Assembly (NCBI RefSeq): GCF_006376675.1
Contig: NZ_VEWK01000006.1
Location: 1-64,000 of the forward strand
Origin: Brucella pecoris
GTDB lineage: Bacteria > Pseudomonadota > Alphaproteobacteria > Rhizobiales > Rhizobiaceae
Reading direction: 5' to 3'
DNA length: 64,000 nucleotides
Below are positions 24,109-32,320 of this stretch, piece after piece. The first letter of the stretch is position 1. Each line of letters opens with the position of its first letter. The translations under genes were made by a program, and so were the position numbers. Below the pieces are notes generated by a model. It ran no database searches. It was not told the DNA's origin and was given only the letters and a program-made list of their open reading frames with translations.

Positions 24109-24212
24109 TAGAGCGCGTTTCGATCTGATTGAATCAGATCGGCGCTCTAACCTCTTTTATTTGAAGCATAATCTTATCGATCCTCGTTTCACTCCGGTCG
24201 GATCATGCTCTA
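24109..24212. repeat. Dispersed intergenic repeat, copy C
   Basis: The palindrome TTAGAGCGC...TCGATCTGATT-G-AATCAGATCG...GCGCTCTAA, in which the right arm lacks about five bases of the left, is followed by a degenerate second half ending GGTCGGATCATGCTCTA. It is the inverted counterpart of copy B at 22600. Its right end overlaps the stop codon of ohrR (CTA at 24210-24212 is the TAG of the minus-strand gene). Confidence 0.75.
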
Positions 24213-24668
24213 GCGGGAAATGCTCCCTGCAAGATTGCCGCGTATATCGAGCAATCGGGCGCGTAAATCTTGCAACTCATCAAGAGGCTGCCCAAGCGCG
24301 CAGAAAACCTGTTCGGGGATGCTGTCGGCTTCCTTGCGCAAGGTCTGGCCTTCTTCGGTCAGTGTGATGCGAACCTGCCGCTCATCCTGCGGGTCGCGCC
24401 GACGCGCAATGCGCCCTGCAGCCTCCAGGCGTTTCAACAATGGGGTCAGGGTCCCTGAATCCAGATTGAGTTTTGCGCCGATCTCCGAAACGGTTCGGTC
24501 GTCCTGTTCCCAAAGAACGATCATCACCAGAAATTGCGGATAGGTCAGATCAAGCTTGCTGAGGATTGGTTGGTAGGCACGTGTCAGCGCATTCGCGGTC
24601 GAATAGATCGCAAAGCAGACCATGTTGGAAAGGCCGAGATTGGAATCCTGATCGTCGCGCTTCATCAT
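24210..24668 (-). CDS. ohrR: OhrR, MarR-family organic-peroxide sensor and repressor
   Basis: 152 residues. AAGGAG lies 5 bases before the first of two consecutive ATG codons. It is a MarR winged helix (PQFLVMIVLWEQDDRTVSEIGAKL, recognition helix SGTLTPLLKRLEAAG, wing RRRDPQDERQVRI). The reactive Cys near the N-terminus (NMVCFAIY, C18) is the peroxide sensor of OhrR proteins; its oxidation releases DNA. No clear second Cys pair near the C-terminus is seen apart from QVFCALG, so it may belong to either the one-Cys or two-Cys type. It is divergent from its target ohr, sharing the 143-base control region. Confidence 0.93.
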   Translation of the reverse strand: MMKRDDQDSNLGLSNMVCFAIYSTANALTRAYQPILSKLDLTYPQFLVMIVLWEQDDRTVSEIGAKLNLDSGTLTPLLKRLEAAGRIARRRDPQDERQVRITLTEEGQTLRKEADSIPEQVFCALGQPLDELQDLRARLLDIRGNLAGSISR

Positions 24669-24697
24669 GATAACTCCTTAGAGAACATATACATCAT

Positions 24698-24762
24698 GCG
24701 CAATTTGATTGCGCGTCACATAATTGTGATATTAAATTTTGCAAAACTAGATTGTGCACAAT
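24698..24762. promoter_or_regulatory. OhrR operator candidates in the ohrR-ohr intergenic region
   Basis: Two inverted repeats lie between the divergent genes: GCGCAAT-TTG-ATTGCGC at 24698-24714 and ATTGTGCACAAT at 24751-24762, the latter within TAGATTGTGCACAATTTA. The second resembles AT-rich OhrR sites containing TACAATT/AATTGT half sites. Placement 30 bases before the ohrR start and 50 before the ohr start suits repression of both genes. The assignment is by position and symmetry. Confidence 0.6.
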
Positions 24763-24811
24763 TTAATAATCTGCAAGTTTGGCTGCGGAGACAAACCAAA
24801 GGAGAAGCCAA

Positions 24812-25234
24812 ATGCCAATTCTGTACACAACCCAATCCACAGCAACCGGTGGCCGTACCGGCAGCGCCAAGACTGCCGACGGTCGGCTCAGTGTCGTTCT
24901 CGATACGCCGAAAGAACTCGGTGGTTCAGGTGGTGAGGGCACCAATCCGGAACAGCTTTTTGCTTCCGGTTATGCCGCCTGCTTTCTCGGTGCGTTGAAA
25001 TTCGTTGCCGCCAAGGAAAAAGTTGCCATTTCGGCAGACAGCACGGTGACCGCGACGGTCGGTATCGGTCCGCGTGAAGACGGCACAGGCTTCGGGCTTG
25101 ATGTGGCGTTGCAAGTGGCACTTCCAGGCGTGGATAAGGCGAAGGCGGAAGAGCTGGTTCAGGCCGCGCACATCGTCTGCCCATACTCGCATGCAACGCA
25201 CGGCAACATCGATGTCCGCCTGAGCGTAGCTTAA
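24812..25234 (+). CDS. ohr: Organic hydroperoxide resistance protein (Ohr peroxiredoxin)
   Basis: 140 residues from the ATG at 24812, with AAGGAGAAG just upstream. It is a thiol peroxidase of the OsmC/Ohr fold that reduces organic and fatty-acid hydroperoxides with lipoylated proteins as donors. Seen: the catalytic Cys in YAACFLGAL (C57), the resolving Cys in HIVCPYSHATHGN (C123), and GGSGGEGTNPEQLFASGY carrying the catalytic Glu. N-terminus LYTTQSTATGGRTGS is typical. It is regulated by the divergent OhrR. Confidence 0.96.
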   Translation: MPILYTTQSTATGGRTGSAKTADGRLSVVLDTPKELGGSGGEGTNPEQLFASGYAACFLGALKFVAAKEKVAISADSTVTATVGIGPREDGTGFGLDVALQVALPGVDKAKAEELVQAAHIVCPYSHATHGNIDVRLSVA

Positions 25235-25246
25235 TTCAGAAATGCA

Positions 25247-25274
25247 AAAGGCGTCCGATGAGGGCGCCTTTTTC
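25247..25274 (+). terminator. Terminator of ohr
   Basis: AAAGGCG...CGCCTTT with an 11-base loop, followed by TTTCTTG, 12 bases after the ohr stop. The converging aldolase gene ends at 25294. Confidence 0.75.
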
Positions 25275-25293
25275 TTGTAATGTGCTGTGAATT

Positions 25294-26208
25294 TTATCTG
25301 GAAGTCATTTCGACCGTCAGCGTATCAAGCGCTTTCTCGACCTGCTCGTACACCTCGGTTCCCAATGGCAGGATCGGGCGTGGCGGCTCGATTCTTGCCA
25401 GGCCAAGAAGGTCGGCGATTACATACATTACACGGAAGCTGCTGTGGGTTTTGAATAGATCCCAGAGCGGCGCGAAAGTCGCATTGATGCGTTCCGCGTC
25501 AGCCTCGTTTCCGCTTTGAGCCGCACGTGTCAGGGCCAGAGCCGGTGCCGGGAGAAGGCCTGCAACCACGCTGTACCAGGCATCTGCACCAGCCAGCAGC
25601 GCATCTGCTGCCCCCCAGTCCCCGCTATAACCGATGGCAAAGCTTGACGGTGCTTCCGCACGCAGCTTTGACATTGCGCCCACGTAATCGCCATTTGCAG
25701 GCAGGGGCATCTTGATCGCGCTTATATTCTTTACATTGGCAAGCCTTGCGATCAGTTCTTCGCTGAAGATGAACTTTGTCGTGCCGGGATTATTGTAGAT
25801 GCAAAGGGGAAGGTCAGTCGTCTCGGCAACGGTCTTGAAGTGCTGGAACACTTCTTCCTGTGTGAGCGGCGTGTAGGAAACAGGTGCCAGCAATAGCCCG
25901 TCGGCATCTGCATCTGCTGCATCCCGCGCTAGTGCCTGCGCGTCATCCGTCCGCAATGCGCCGACGCCGACGATGATCGGTGTTACGCCGTCGACGCACT
26001 TGACGGCAGTCTTGATTGTATGAAGTCGCTGCTCGCGTGTAAGAAAGGCATAGCTGCCCGTGCTTCCCAGAAGGCCGATCGAATCCGCTCCCGCCTCCTG
26101 TATACGTGCAAGCAAACCGCAGAGCGCGTCCTCCATAAGTTTGCCTGCGGTGTCGATTGGTGTGAGCGGAAAAGCAGAAAGACCTTTGAAGAGTTCCATG
26201 GTGCTCAT
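25294..26208 (-). CDS. DapA/NAL-family aldolase-lyase (dihydrodipicolinate synthase-like)
   Basis: 304 residues, single (beta/alpha)8 barrel. The Schiff-base Lys is in NISAIKMP and the catalytic Tyr in LPLCIYNNPGTT; the GSTGSYAFLTREQR segment replaces the GTTGE of true DHDPS. Family members cleave or form 2-keto acid aldols (DHDPS, N-acetylneuraminate lyase, keto-deoxy-sugar and hydroxyproline-pathway enzymes). True lysine-pathway DapA normally conserves TGES-type and other residues not seen here, so a catabolic aldolase is more likely. Substrate not deducible. Monocistronic, converging on ohr. Confidence 0.85.
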   Translation of the reverse strand: MSTMELFKGLSAFPLTPIDTAGKLMEDALCGLLARIQEAGADSIGLLGSTGSYAFLTREQRLHTIKTAVKCVDGVTPIIVGVGALRTDDAQALARDAADADADGLLLAPVSYTPLTQEEVFQHFKTVAETTDLPLCIYNNPGTTKFIFSEELIARLANVKNISAIKMPLPANGDYVGAMSKLRAEAPSSFAIGYSGDWGAADALLAGADAWYSVVAGLLPAPALALTRAAQSGNEADAERINATFAPLWDLFKTHSSFRVMYVIADLLGLARIEPPRPILPLGTEVYEQVEKALDTLTVEMTSR

Positions 26209-26402
26209 TTCTCAAACGGGTTAGGCGCGATAGAAGCAGACGGATATCGGCAAGACTGAAGACCGCGCAAAAACGCTTTCGCCTCAGCGGCGGGCACGGC
26301 CTTGAAAGTGAGTTAGAGCAGATAGAATCCTCTGAGGAAATGCCAGAAATGCCATTGGTATCGTTAAGCGCCAGTGGAAACATTCATCTCAACTGTGCAG
26401 CT

Positions 26403-26825
26403 TTACTCTGCTTGTGTCTCGATATTTTCCATATCGTCATCCGACAGGCCGAAATGGTGGCCGATCTCGTGGATCAGTACATGGGTGATAATGTCGCCCA
26501 GCGTTTCCTCATGTTCGGACCAGTAGTCGAGGATCGCGCGACGATAGAGCGTGATGCGATTGGGGCCTTCGCCGGTCTGCAAGCTGAAGCGTTCGCCGAT
26601 GCCGCGGCCTTCGAAAAGGCCGAGCAGGTCGAACGGCGTTTCCAGCCCCATATCCTCGATGATCTGGTCGTCAGGAAAATCGGCGATCTGGATGATAATG
26701 TCGCCGCACAACGCGCGAAACTCCTGCGGCAGGTGCGCAAGAGCTTCAATCGCGATGGATTCGATTTCGTCAAGCGAGGGCGAAAGACGTCCCGCCCAGT
26801 CGCCGCTTTGATCTTCTCGGGCCAT
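26403..26825 (-). CDS. Zincin-like metallopeptidase (DUF1025 family)
   Basis: 140 residues from the ATG at 26825; an ATG at 26849 would add eight. The HExxH zinc motif lies near the C-terminus (LIHEIGHHFGLSDDDMENIE; H119, H123), as in the small acidic metallopeptidase family annotated as DUF1025/zincin-like. Further family markers: FRALCGDIIIQIADFPDD and NRITLYRRAILDYWSE. No signal peptide, so it is cytoplasmic; natural substrates are unknown. It lies 87 bases downstream of leuD on the same strand and may be co-transcribed with it. Confidence 0.85.
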   Translation of the reverse strand: MAREDQSGDWAGRLSPSLDEIESIAIEALAHLPQEFRALCGDIIIQIADFPDDQIIEDMGLETPFDLLGLFEGRGIGERFSLQTGEGPNRITLYRRAILDYWSEHEETLGDIITHVLIHEIGHHFGLSDDDMENIETQAE

Positions 26826-26912
26826 TCCAGCCAATCGTGTCCTATTCACTTGTACAGGCCACCAGTCCTGCGATCGGGCATTCTGGCCGAGTATATATAG
26901 GGCATACCGACA

Positions 26913-27518
26913 TTATGCCCAGGGACGCTGTTCGGCGTGCTTGGCCTCGAATGTGTCGATGCTGGCAGCCTTTTCCATGGTCAGGCCGATATCATCGAGA
27001 CCGTTAAGCAGGCAGTGGCGCTTGAAATCGTCAAGGTCGAAGGAAATCGTGCCGCCATCGGGGCCGTGAATTTCCTTGGTTTCGAGATCGATAGTGAGGG
27101 TTGCATTGGCGCCGCGCGAAGCATCGTCCATCAGCTTGTCCAGATCTTCTTGGGCGACCTTGATCGGCAGGATGCCGTTCTTGAAGCAGTTGTTGTAGAA
27201 GATGTCAGCGAACGAGGTCGAGATCACGCAGCGAATGCCGAAATCGAGCAGAGCCCATGGCGCATGCTCGCGCGAGGAGCCACAGCCGAAATTGTCGCCC
27301 GCGACGAGAATCTGCGCGTTGCGATAGCCGGGCTTGTTCAGGACGAAATCCGGGTTCTCCGTGCCATCTTCATTGAAGCGCATTTCTGCGAAAAGACCCT
27401 TGCTCAGACCCGTGCGCTTGATCGTCTTCAGGTAATCCTTCGGAATGATCATGTCCGTATCGACATTGACGATCGGCAAGGGGGCGGCGACGCCCGTGAG
27501 CTTGGTGAACTTATCCAT
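26913..27518 (-). CDS. leuD: 3-isopropylmalate dehydratase small subunit
   Basis: 201 residues from the ATG at 27518 (MDKFTKLTG), the usual length and start of the family. With LeuC it isomerises 2- to 3-isopropylmalate in leucine synthesis. Seen: [19 protein letters not shown], the swivelling-domain [23 protein letters not shown] signature that carries the substrate loop, and [17 protein letters not shown]. leuC is not in the window; leuB lies 8 kb away on the other strand. Confidence 0.97.
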   Translation of the reverse strand: MDKFTKLTGVAAPLPIVNVDTDMIIPKDYLKTIKRTGLSKGLFAEMRFNEDGTENPDFVLNKPGYRNAQILVAGDNFGCGSSREHAPWALLDFGIRCVISTSFADIFYNNCFKNGILPIKVAQEDLDKLMDDASRGANATLTIDLETKEIHGPDGGTISFDLDDFKRHCLLNGLDDIGLTMEKAASIDTFEAKHAEQRPWA

Positions 27519-27643
27519 GTCCTGAACCTGTCGGTTGGGAATTTGCAATTTGCAAACTGGTTTACATCAGCTTGACCGAGAGTCAACGTTTGAGGCCATA
27601 ACTGCCCAATAGGTCGCAACTCCCGACCCGCTTCGCGAATTAC

Positions 27644-27749
27644 CCGGCGCGCGGACAAGCGCGCCGGATATCTCCACTGTCGGGTTAAGCGCATAATCCT
27701 GTCTGGAAACTGCGTCAAGTTTTCCGGATCATGCGTCGTTGACGCAGTT
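27644..27749. repeat. Two GC-rich inverted repeats between leuD and the glyoxalase-related gene
   Basis: First CCGGCGCG (27644-27651) / CGCGCCGG (27660-27667), then AACTGCGTCAA (27708-27718) / TTGACGCAGTT (27739-27749). The element is flanked by similar words TTCGCGAATTACCCGG and TTCGCGCAATTATCCG, so the whole may be one composite repeat. It ends 7 bases from the 3' end of the gene at 27757. No T-tract. Confidence 0.55.
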
Positions 27750-27756
27750 CGCGCAA

Positions 27757-28221
27757 TTATCCGACGTTGAGGGCGACGCCACCCGTCTCACTGCCAGTCA
27801 GGCGGCGGGATTTGCCATCGGTGCCGACGACGATCGTATAACGCCTGCGCCGCATCGAGAGGTTGGGCGAAACTGCCACATCGATGGCCGGATCGAACTG
27901 CAACGTGATGCGCCAGAGTTCAGGCTTGATCGTTTCCTCGACAGCGATGATGCGGGCATCGAACGGCGTGGTGTGAAACATGCCGGTGATGCGCTGCCCG
28001 ACGCGGTAAGGCGCAGTGTCGTCCTGAACGGGGGCGGTCTCCACCTTCGTGTCATTGGCGGCCAACGTATTCCAGTCGCGTGTGCCGGACTGGCGAGCCA
28101 CAAGGTCGAGTGCCTTGCCGTGGCTGATGGTGATGCCTTCCTCGCTCAAAGCCTGCCGCAGACGGCGGGCCTGATGTTTGAAGTCAACGTTAGTGGTCCC
28201 AGCGATGATAGCTGTGGTCAT
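27757..28221 (-). CDS. Glyoxalase-superfamily-related small protein
   Basis: 154 residues. The N-terminal 50 residues (DFKHQARRLRQALSEEG, ISHGKALDLVARQSGTRDWNTL) match a short domain often annotated as glyoxalase-related in alphaproteobacteria, with the SHSxALDLVA-xQxGxRDWNTL pattern. The remainder is a beta-rich segment (GQRITGMFHTTPFDARIIAVEE) with a closing RRLTGSETGGVALNVG. Biochemical function unknown; the first domain lacks a complete metal-ligand set of true glyoxalase I. Its 5' end faces the CoA-lyase gene across a 237-base divergent gap. Confidence 0.75.
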   Translation of the reverse strand: MTTAIIAGTTNVDFKHQARRLRQALSEEGITISHGKALDLVARQSGTRDWNTLAANDTKVETAPVQDDTAPYRVGQRITGMFHTTPFDARIIAVEETIKPELWRITLQFDPAIDVAVSPNLSMRRRRYTIVVGTDGKSRRLTGSETGGVALNVG

Positions 28222-28458
28222 TGTTTTCGCTCCTGGTTGTGAGCGGCGTTTTCATGAACGGGTGCCCGCATTGCCGTTTCTGCCGTCACCGGAACAAAAA
28301 CGAAGTTTCAGAATGCTTTACCATGGCCGTAAGGCTGCGGGCGGCCGGTGCATTCAACCGAAGGCCGGAAAATAAGCAGCCATGATGCGGATTTCAAGCC
28401 CCCTATCAAGGGCGTTGGGACCTTGCACCTTTTCGTGGTTCCGTGCACAAATCGGGAT

Positions 28459-29334
28459 ATGAAAACTATTGTTCGTCCCCGCCGTTCCGTCCTGTTCGTT
28501 CCTGCTGCCAATGCTCGCGCCCTGGAAAAGTCGCTGACCCTCTCAGCGGATTGCGTGATCTATGATCTGGAAGATTCCGTTGCTCCGGAAGCAAAGGTCG
28601 CCGCGCGTGATGCGCTGGCGGCGCATTTCGCGAGTCATCCGAAGGTCGGTTTCGAGCGGATCGTGCGAGTCAATATGGCGGAAACGCCATGGGGCAGGGA
28701 CGATATTGCGGCGGCAGCGAAGATGGGCGCGGATGCGATCCTTCTGCCCAAGGCCGAACGCCCGCAGGACATAATCGACGCGGCCAACCGGCTTGATCGG
28801 CAAGATGCCGATCCGGCAGTTGGTGTATGGGCGATGATCGAAACCGCGCGCGGTATTCTCAATGCCGACGAAATCGCGGTTCTCGGACATCGTTCGGCGG
28901 TGCGGCTTGCCTGTTTCGTCGTCGGGCCGAACGATATTGCGCGGGAAACCGGTGTGCGCCCACAAGCGGGGCGGCCGTATCTGATCCCGTGGCTGATGCA
29001 GATCATTCTTGCGGCGCGCGCTGGCGGCATCACCGTTCTCGACGGCGTTTATAATGATTTTCGCGATAGCGTTGGCTTCGAAGCAGAATGCGCGCAAGGT
29101 GCTGCCATGGGCTTCGACGGCAAGACGTTGATTCATCCAGGCCAGATCGAAGCGGCCAACCGCGCATTCTCACCGACCGAGGACGAAGTAGCCCATGCCC
29201 GCGCCGTTGTTGAAATTTTCGCCCGGCCTGAAAATGCCGACAAGGGTGTCGTCTCACTCGACGGGCAGATGGTCGAACGCCTGCATCTTGAAATGGCCGA
29301 GCGCGTGCTCGCCAAGGCGGGCGTAAAGTTATAA
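28459..29334 (+). CDS. CitE-like CoA ester lyase (HpcH/HpaI aldolase family)
   Basis: 291 residues from the ATG at 28459, which gives the family opening RPRRSVLFVPAANARALEK. It is a TIM-barrel lyase of the citrate-lyase-beta/malyl-CoA-lyase group: DLEDSVAPEAK with the metal-binding Glu/Asp, RIVRVN with the substrate Arg, MIETARGILN with the second metal ligand, and DGVYNDFRD. Stand-alone CitE-like proteins cleave or form acyl-CoA esters such as malyl-, citramalyl- or methylmalyl-CoA. No citrate lyase alpha or gamma genes are nearby. It heads an operon with a DUF1737 protein (16-base gap) and a VOC protein. Confidence 0.88.
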   Translation: MKTIVRPRRSVLFVPAANARALEKSLTLSADCVIYDLEDSVAPEAKVAARDALAAHFASHPKVGFERIVRVNMAETPWGRDDIAAAAKMGADAILLPKAERPQDIIDAANRLDRQDADPAVGVWAMIETARGILNADEIAVLGHRSAVRLACFVVGPNDIARETGVRPQAGRPYLIPWLMQIILAARAGGITVLDGVYNDFRDSVGFEAECAQGAAMGFDGKTLIHPGQIEAANRAFSPTEDEVAHARAVVEIFARPENADKGVVSLDGQMVERLHLEMAERVLAKAGVKL

Positions 29335-29350
29335 CAGAGGAAGTAACAGC

Positions 29351-29557
29351 ATGAAGTTATATCGTTTCATTACAGGCCCGGACGATTCCGCTTTCTGTCA
29401 TCGCGTCACCGCAGCGCTCAACAAGGGCTGGCAGCTCTATGGCTCACCGACCTATGCCTTCAACGCTGCAACCGGCGTCATGCATTGCGGCCAGCCGGTG
29501 GTAAAGGAAGTCGACGGCGTCGATTACACGCCTGACATCAAGCTCGGCGAATACTGA
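29351..29557 (+). CDS. DUF1737 small protein
   Basis: 68 residues, cytoplasmic, of the DUF1737 family: MKLYRFITGPDDSAFCHRVTAALNKGWQLYGSPTY, then MHCGQPVVKE. The function of the family is unknown; the W-QLYGSPTYAF core is its signature. It is enclosed between the CoA lyase gene (16-base gap) and the VOC gene, whose ATG shares the A of this gene's TGA stop (TGATG), so all three are translationally coupled. Confidence 0.88.
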   Translation: MKLYRFITGPDDSAFCHRVTAALNKGWQLYGSPTYAFNAATGVMHCGQPVVKEVDGVDYTPDIKLGEY

Positions 29558-29910
29558 TGGCCGTTCGCCGCATCGTTGCCAATATAGCCGCTGCCGATCT
29601 TGCGGCGGCAAAGCGCTTCTACGGCGACTTGCTGAGCCTTGATGTGGCGATGGATTTTGGCTGGATCGTCACCTACGCCGCCGACGCGCAGGCACGAGTA
29701 CAGGTCAGCATCATGAGCGAAGGCGGGTTGGGTACGCCGGTGCCCGATCTTTCCATCGAGGTGGACGATGTCGATGCCGTGCTGGAGCGCGCCATCGCGC
29801 TGGGATTTCCCGTCGAATACGGTCCAGCGGATGAGGAATGGGGTGTTCGTCGTTTCTATACGCGCGATCCCTATGGGCGGCTCATAAATATTCTGACCCA
29901 CAAGATTTAA
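29557..29910 (+). CDS. VOC/glyoxalase-fold protein
   Basis: 117 residues, a single vicinal-oxygen-chelate domain made of two beta-alpha-beta3 units: RIVANIAAADLAAAKRFYGDLLSLDVAMDFG and LSIEVDDVDAVLERAIALGFPVEYGPADEEWGVRRFYTRDPYGRLINILTH. This is the type annotated as glyoxalase/bleomycin-resistance/dioxygenase. The first metal-ligand position of glyoxalase I is not a His (VANI), so metal chemistry is uncertain. Last gene of the CoA-lyase/DUF1737/VOC operon. Confidence 0.85.
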   Translation: MAVRRIVANIAAADLAAAKRFYGDLLSLDVAMDFGWIVTYAADAQARVQVSIMSEGGLGTPVPDLSIEVDDVDAVLERAIALGFPVEYGPADEEWGVRRFYTRDPYGRLINILTHKI

Positions 29911-29934
29911 AAAAGGCCGGTTTCCCGGCCTTTT
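29911..29934. terminator. Bidirectional terminator between the VOC and M3 peptidase genes
   Basis: AAAAGGCCGG-TTTC-CCGGCCTTTT followed by TGTTTTT on the plus strand and preceded by an A run, so it can serve both converging genes. Confidence 0.92.
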
Positions 29935-29945
29935 TGTTTTTGAAT

Positions 29946-31994
29946 TTAATTCAAACCGCGCTTTTCAATCATCGCGTCCGGTGTCGGCATCTTTCCACGG
30001 AATGCCTTGTAGAGCTCTTCCGGGTCGCGGCTGCCGCCAGCGGCATAGATATGCTGCTTCAGCTTCGCCGCCAGTTCGGGATTGAAAGCATCGCCGGTTT
30101 CCTCGAATGCCGAGAAAGCGTCTGCGTCCAGCACCTCCGACCACATGTAGGAGTAGTAGCCTGCAGAATAGCCATCGCCAGAGAAGACGTGGGTGAAATG
30201 CGGCGTGCGATGGCGCATGATGATTGCATCCGGCATGGAAAGCTTTTCCAGCGTCTTTACCTCGAAAGCGAGCGGATCAGCGATCTTTTCCTTGCCGGTA
30301 TGGAACGCCATGTCCACCAGCGCGGACGAGGTGAACTCGACCGTGTTGAAGCCAGCGTTGAAGGTGCGGGCCGCAAGGACCTTGTCGAGAAGTGCTTTCG
30401 GCATGGCTTCGCCGGTGCGATAGTGCACAGCGTATTTTTCGAGAACCGCAGGAACGGTCAGCCAGTGTTCGTAAAGCTGCGACGGCAATTCCACGAAATC
30501 GCGTGAAACGGCAGTGCCGGAAACCGCAGGCCAGGTCACATCCGACAGAAGCCCATGCAGCGCGTGGCCGAACTCGTGGAACAGCGTGCGTGCGTCGTCG
30601 AGCGAGAGCAGGGCAGGTTCACCGGCCTTTGGCTTTGCAAAGTTCATCACATTGTAGATGATCGGCTTCTGACCATCACCCAGCTTGTGGCTTGATTGCA
30701 GGGAACTCATCCAGGCGCCCGAGCGCTTCGAGGTGCGGGCGAAATAGTCGCCAAGGAAGAGGCCGCGTTCGCTGCCATCCGCATTGAAGACCTGAAACAC
30801 CCGCACATCGGGGTGCCATGCGGCGATGCCCTTCTTTTCCTCGAAGCGGATGCCGAACAGGCGGCCTGCGACGTCAAAGGCAGCTTCGATGATCTTTTCG
30901 AGCTGAAGATAGGGCTTCAGTTCCGCTTCATCAAAGGCGAAGCGTTCGGCACGCAGCTTTTCGGCATAGAAACGCCAGTCCCATGGCGCAACCTTGTGAT
31001 TGCCGCCATCGGCTGCGATCAGACGTTCCAGTTCAACCTCTTCTTCGTGGGCCTTGGCGCGTGCCTTGTCCCAGACAGGTTCAAGCAGGTCCATAACCGC
31101 CTTCGGCGTCTTGGCCATGGTGTCGTCGAGCTTGTAGGCGGCAAAATTGGCGTAACCGAGCAGATGCGCCTTGCGTTCGCGCAGTTCCACCATCTCGCGC
31201 ACGATGTCACGATTGTCGCTTTCGCCGCCATTCTCACCGCGCTTTGCCCAGGCGTGGAATGCCTGCTCGCGCAAGGTACGGCTCTGCGAGAATGACAGGA
31301 ACGGCTCGACGATCGAGCGCGACAGCGTAACCGCCCAGGCATCCGGCTTACCGCGCTCCGCTGCAGCGCTCTGCATGGCGTTTTTCAGAAAATCAGGAAG
31401 ACCGGTGAGGTCCGCTTCATCAGTGATGAACAGGGCCCAGCTCGATTCATCTTTCAGCACATTCTGTCCAAAGCGCGCGCCAAGTCCGGCAAGCTTTTCA
31501 TTGATGCCTGCAAGTTCCGTCTTGCCCGCCTCATCGAGCTTCGCGCCTGACCGGACAAAACCTTTCCACGTCTTTTCAAGAACGCGTTTGGTCTCGGTGT
31601 CGAGGTCCAGCATGTCGCGGTTTCCATAAAGCGCGTCGATGCGGGCGAAAAGCGCCGGGTCCATCATGATGCGCGAATAATGGCGCGACATTTTCGGCGC
31701 AATCTCACGCTCAAGCGCCTGGATCGTGTCATTGCTATGCGCGCCAGCACGCATCCAGAAAATAGCCGATACGCGGTCGAGCGCCTTGCCCGTCAGTTGC
31801 AGTGCCTTGAGCGTGTTGTCGATGGTTGCCTCATCGGTCGCCTTGGCTATGGCTTCCACTTCTGCGAGATCCGCAGCCAAGGCCGCATCGAATGCAGATG
31901 CGAAATCGTCATCCTTGAAGGCGGTGAAATCCGGCAGGCCCAGCGGTCCGTTCCATTCGGTCAGCGCATGATTGTAGGCGGGCTTGTCGGACAT
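29946..31994 (-). CDS. M3-family oligopeptidase (peptidyl-dipeptidase Dcp/OpdA-like)
   Basis: 682 residues from the ATG at 31994 (MSDKPAYNHAL); the longer frame adds an unlikely 25 residues. It is a soluble thimet-oligopeptidase-fold zinc protease with FHEFGHALHGLLSD (H473, E474, H477). The third ligand is about 26 residues on in SRDFVELPSQLYEHW, and the substrate-binding GYSAGYYSYMWSEVLDADAF is near the C-terminus. The length and this last segment match bacterial Dcp/OpdA, which removes dipeptides from C-termini or degrades short peptides in the cytoplasm. No signal peptide is visible. Monocistronic, with its promoter in the 326-base gap shared with mgtE. Confidence 0.93.
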   Translation of the reverse strand: MSDKPAYNHALTEWNGPLGLPDFTAFKDDDFASAFDAALAADLAEVEAIAKATDEATIDNTLKALQLTGKALDRVSAIFWMRAGAHSNDTIQALEREIAPKMSRHYSRIMMDPALFARIDALYGNRDMLDLDTETKRVLEKTWKGFVRSGAKLDEAGKTELAGINEKLAGLGARFGQNVLKDESSWALFITDEADLTGLPDFLKNAMQSAAAERGKPDAWAVTLSRSIVEPFLSFSQSRTLREQAFHAWAKRGENGGESDNRDIVREMVELRERKAHLLGYANFAAYKLDDTMAKTPKAVMDLLEPVWDKARAKAHEEEVELERLIAADGGNHKVAPWDWRFYAEKLRAERFAFDEAELKPYLQLEKIIEAAFDVAGRLFGIRFEEKKGIAAWHPDVRVFQVFNADGSERGLFLGDYFARTSKRSGAWMSSLQSSHKLGDGQKPIIYNVMNFAKPKAGEPALLSLDDARTLFHEFGHALHGLLSDVTWPAVSGTAVSRDFVELPSQLYEHWLTVPAVLEKYAVHYRTGEAMPKALLDKVLAARTFNAGFNTVEFTSSALVDMAFHTGKEKIADPLAFEVKTLEKLSMPDAIIMRHRTPHFTHVFSGDGYSAGYYSYMWSEVLDADAFSAFEETGDAFNPELAAKLKQHIYAAGGSRDPEELYKAFRGKMPTPDAMIEKRGLN

Positions 31995-32320
31995 GATGAA
32001 ACTCCAGATCAAGTGAATTTGGTATGAAGCAGACTTAGGATCTAGAAAGCGGTCGGGCAAGAGGTTCACGACATTGAAGACCGCTTTCGGGAAAAAGCGT
32101 TCGACATCGCCTTGTAGGGCTTGACTTTGTTGGCGACCCAGCGCACATCACGCTCGCAGCCGGATTTCTGCGGCAGCAATTTCAACCGGAGTTTTATTCT
32201 CTTATGCCAAGCGACAGTCACAGTCGATTGTTTCAGCCGTCAAGGCAGTTCGTGATCTGATCGCTTGCGGTCGGCTTGCACGGTCTGCCTTCGACGGCGG
32301 ATCGACAGAAAGGCAAGCCC
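31995..32320. other. Divergent intergenic region between M3 peptidase and mgtE (326 bases)
   Basis: No gene is seen. I looked for an M-box or mgtA-type leader ahead of mgtE and found no recognisable one. The region must contain both promoters. GACAGAAAGGCAAGCCC shortly before 32321 may include the mgtE ribosome-binding site. Confidence 0.5.

Noticed and set aside
31995..32320. Magnesium riboswitch ahead of mgtE
   Set aside because: No M-box-like conserved stems were found by eye; a covariance-model scan would be decisive.
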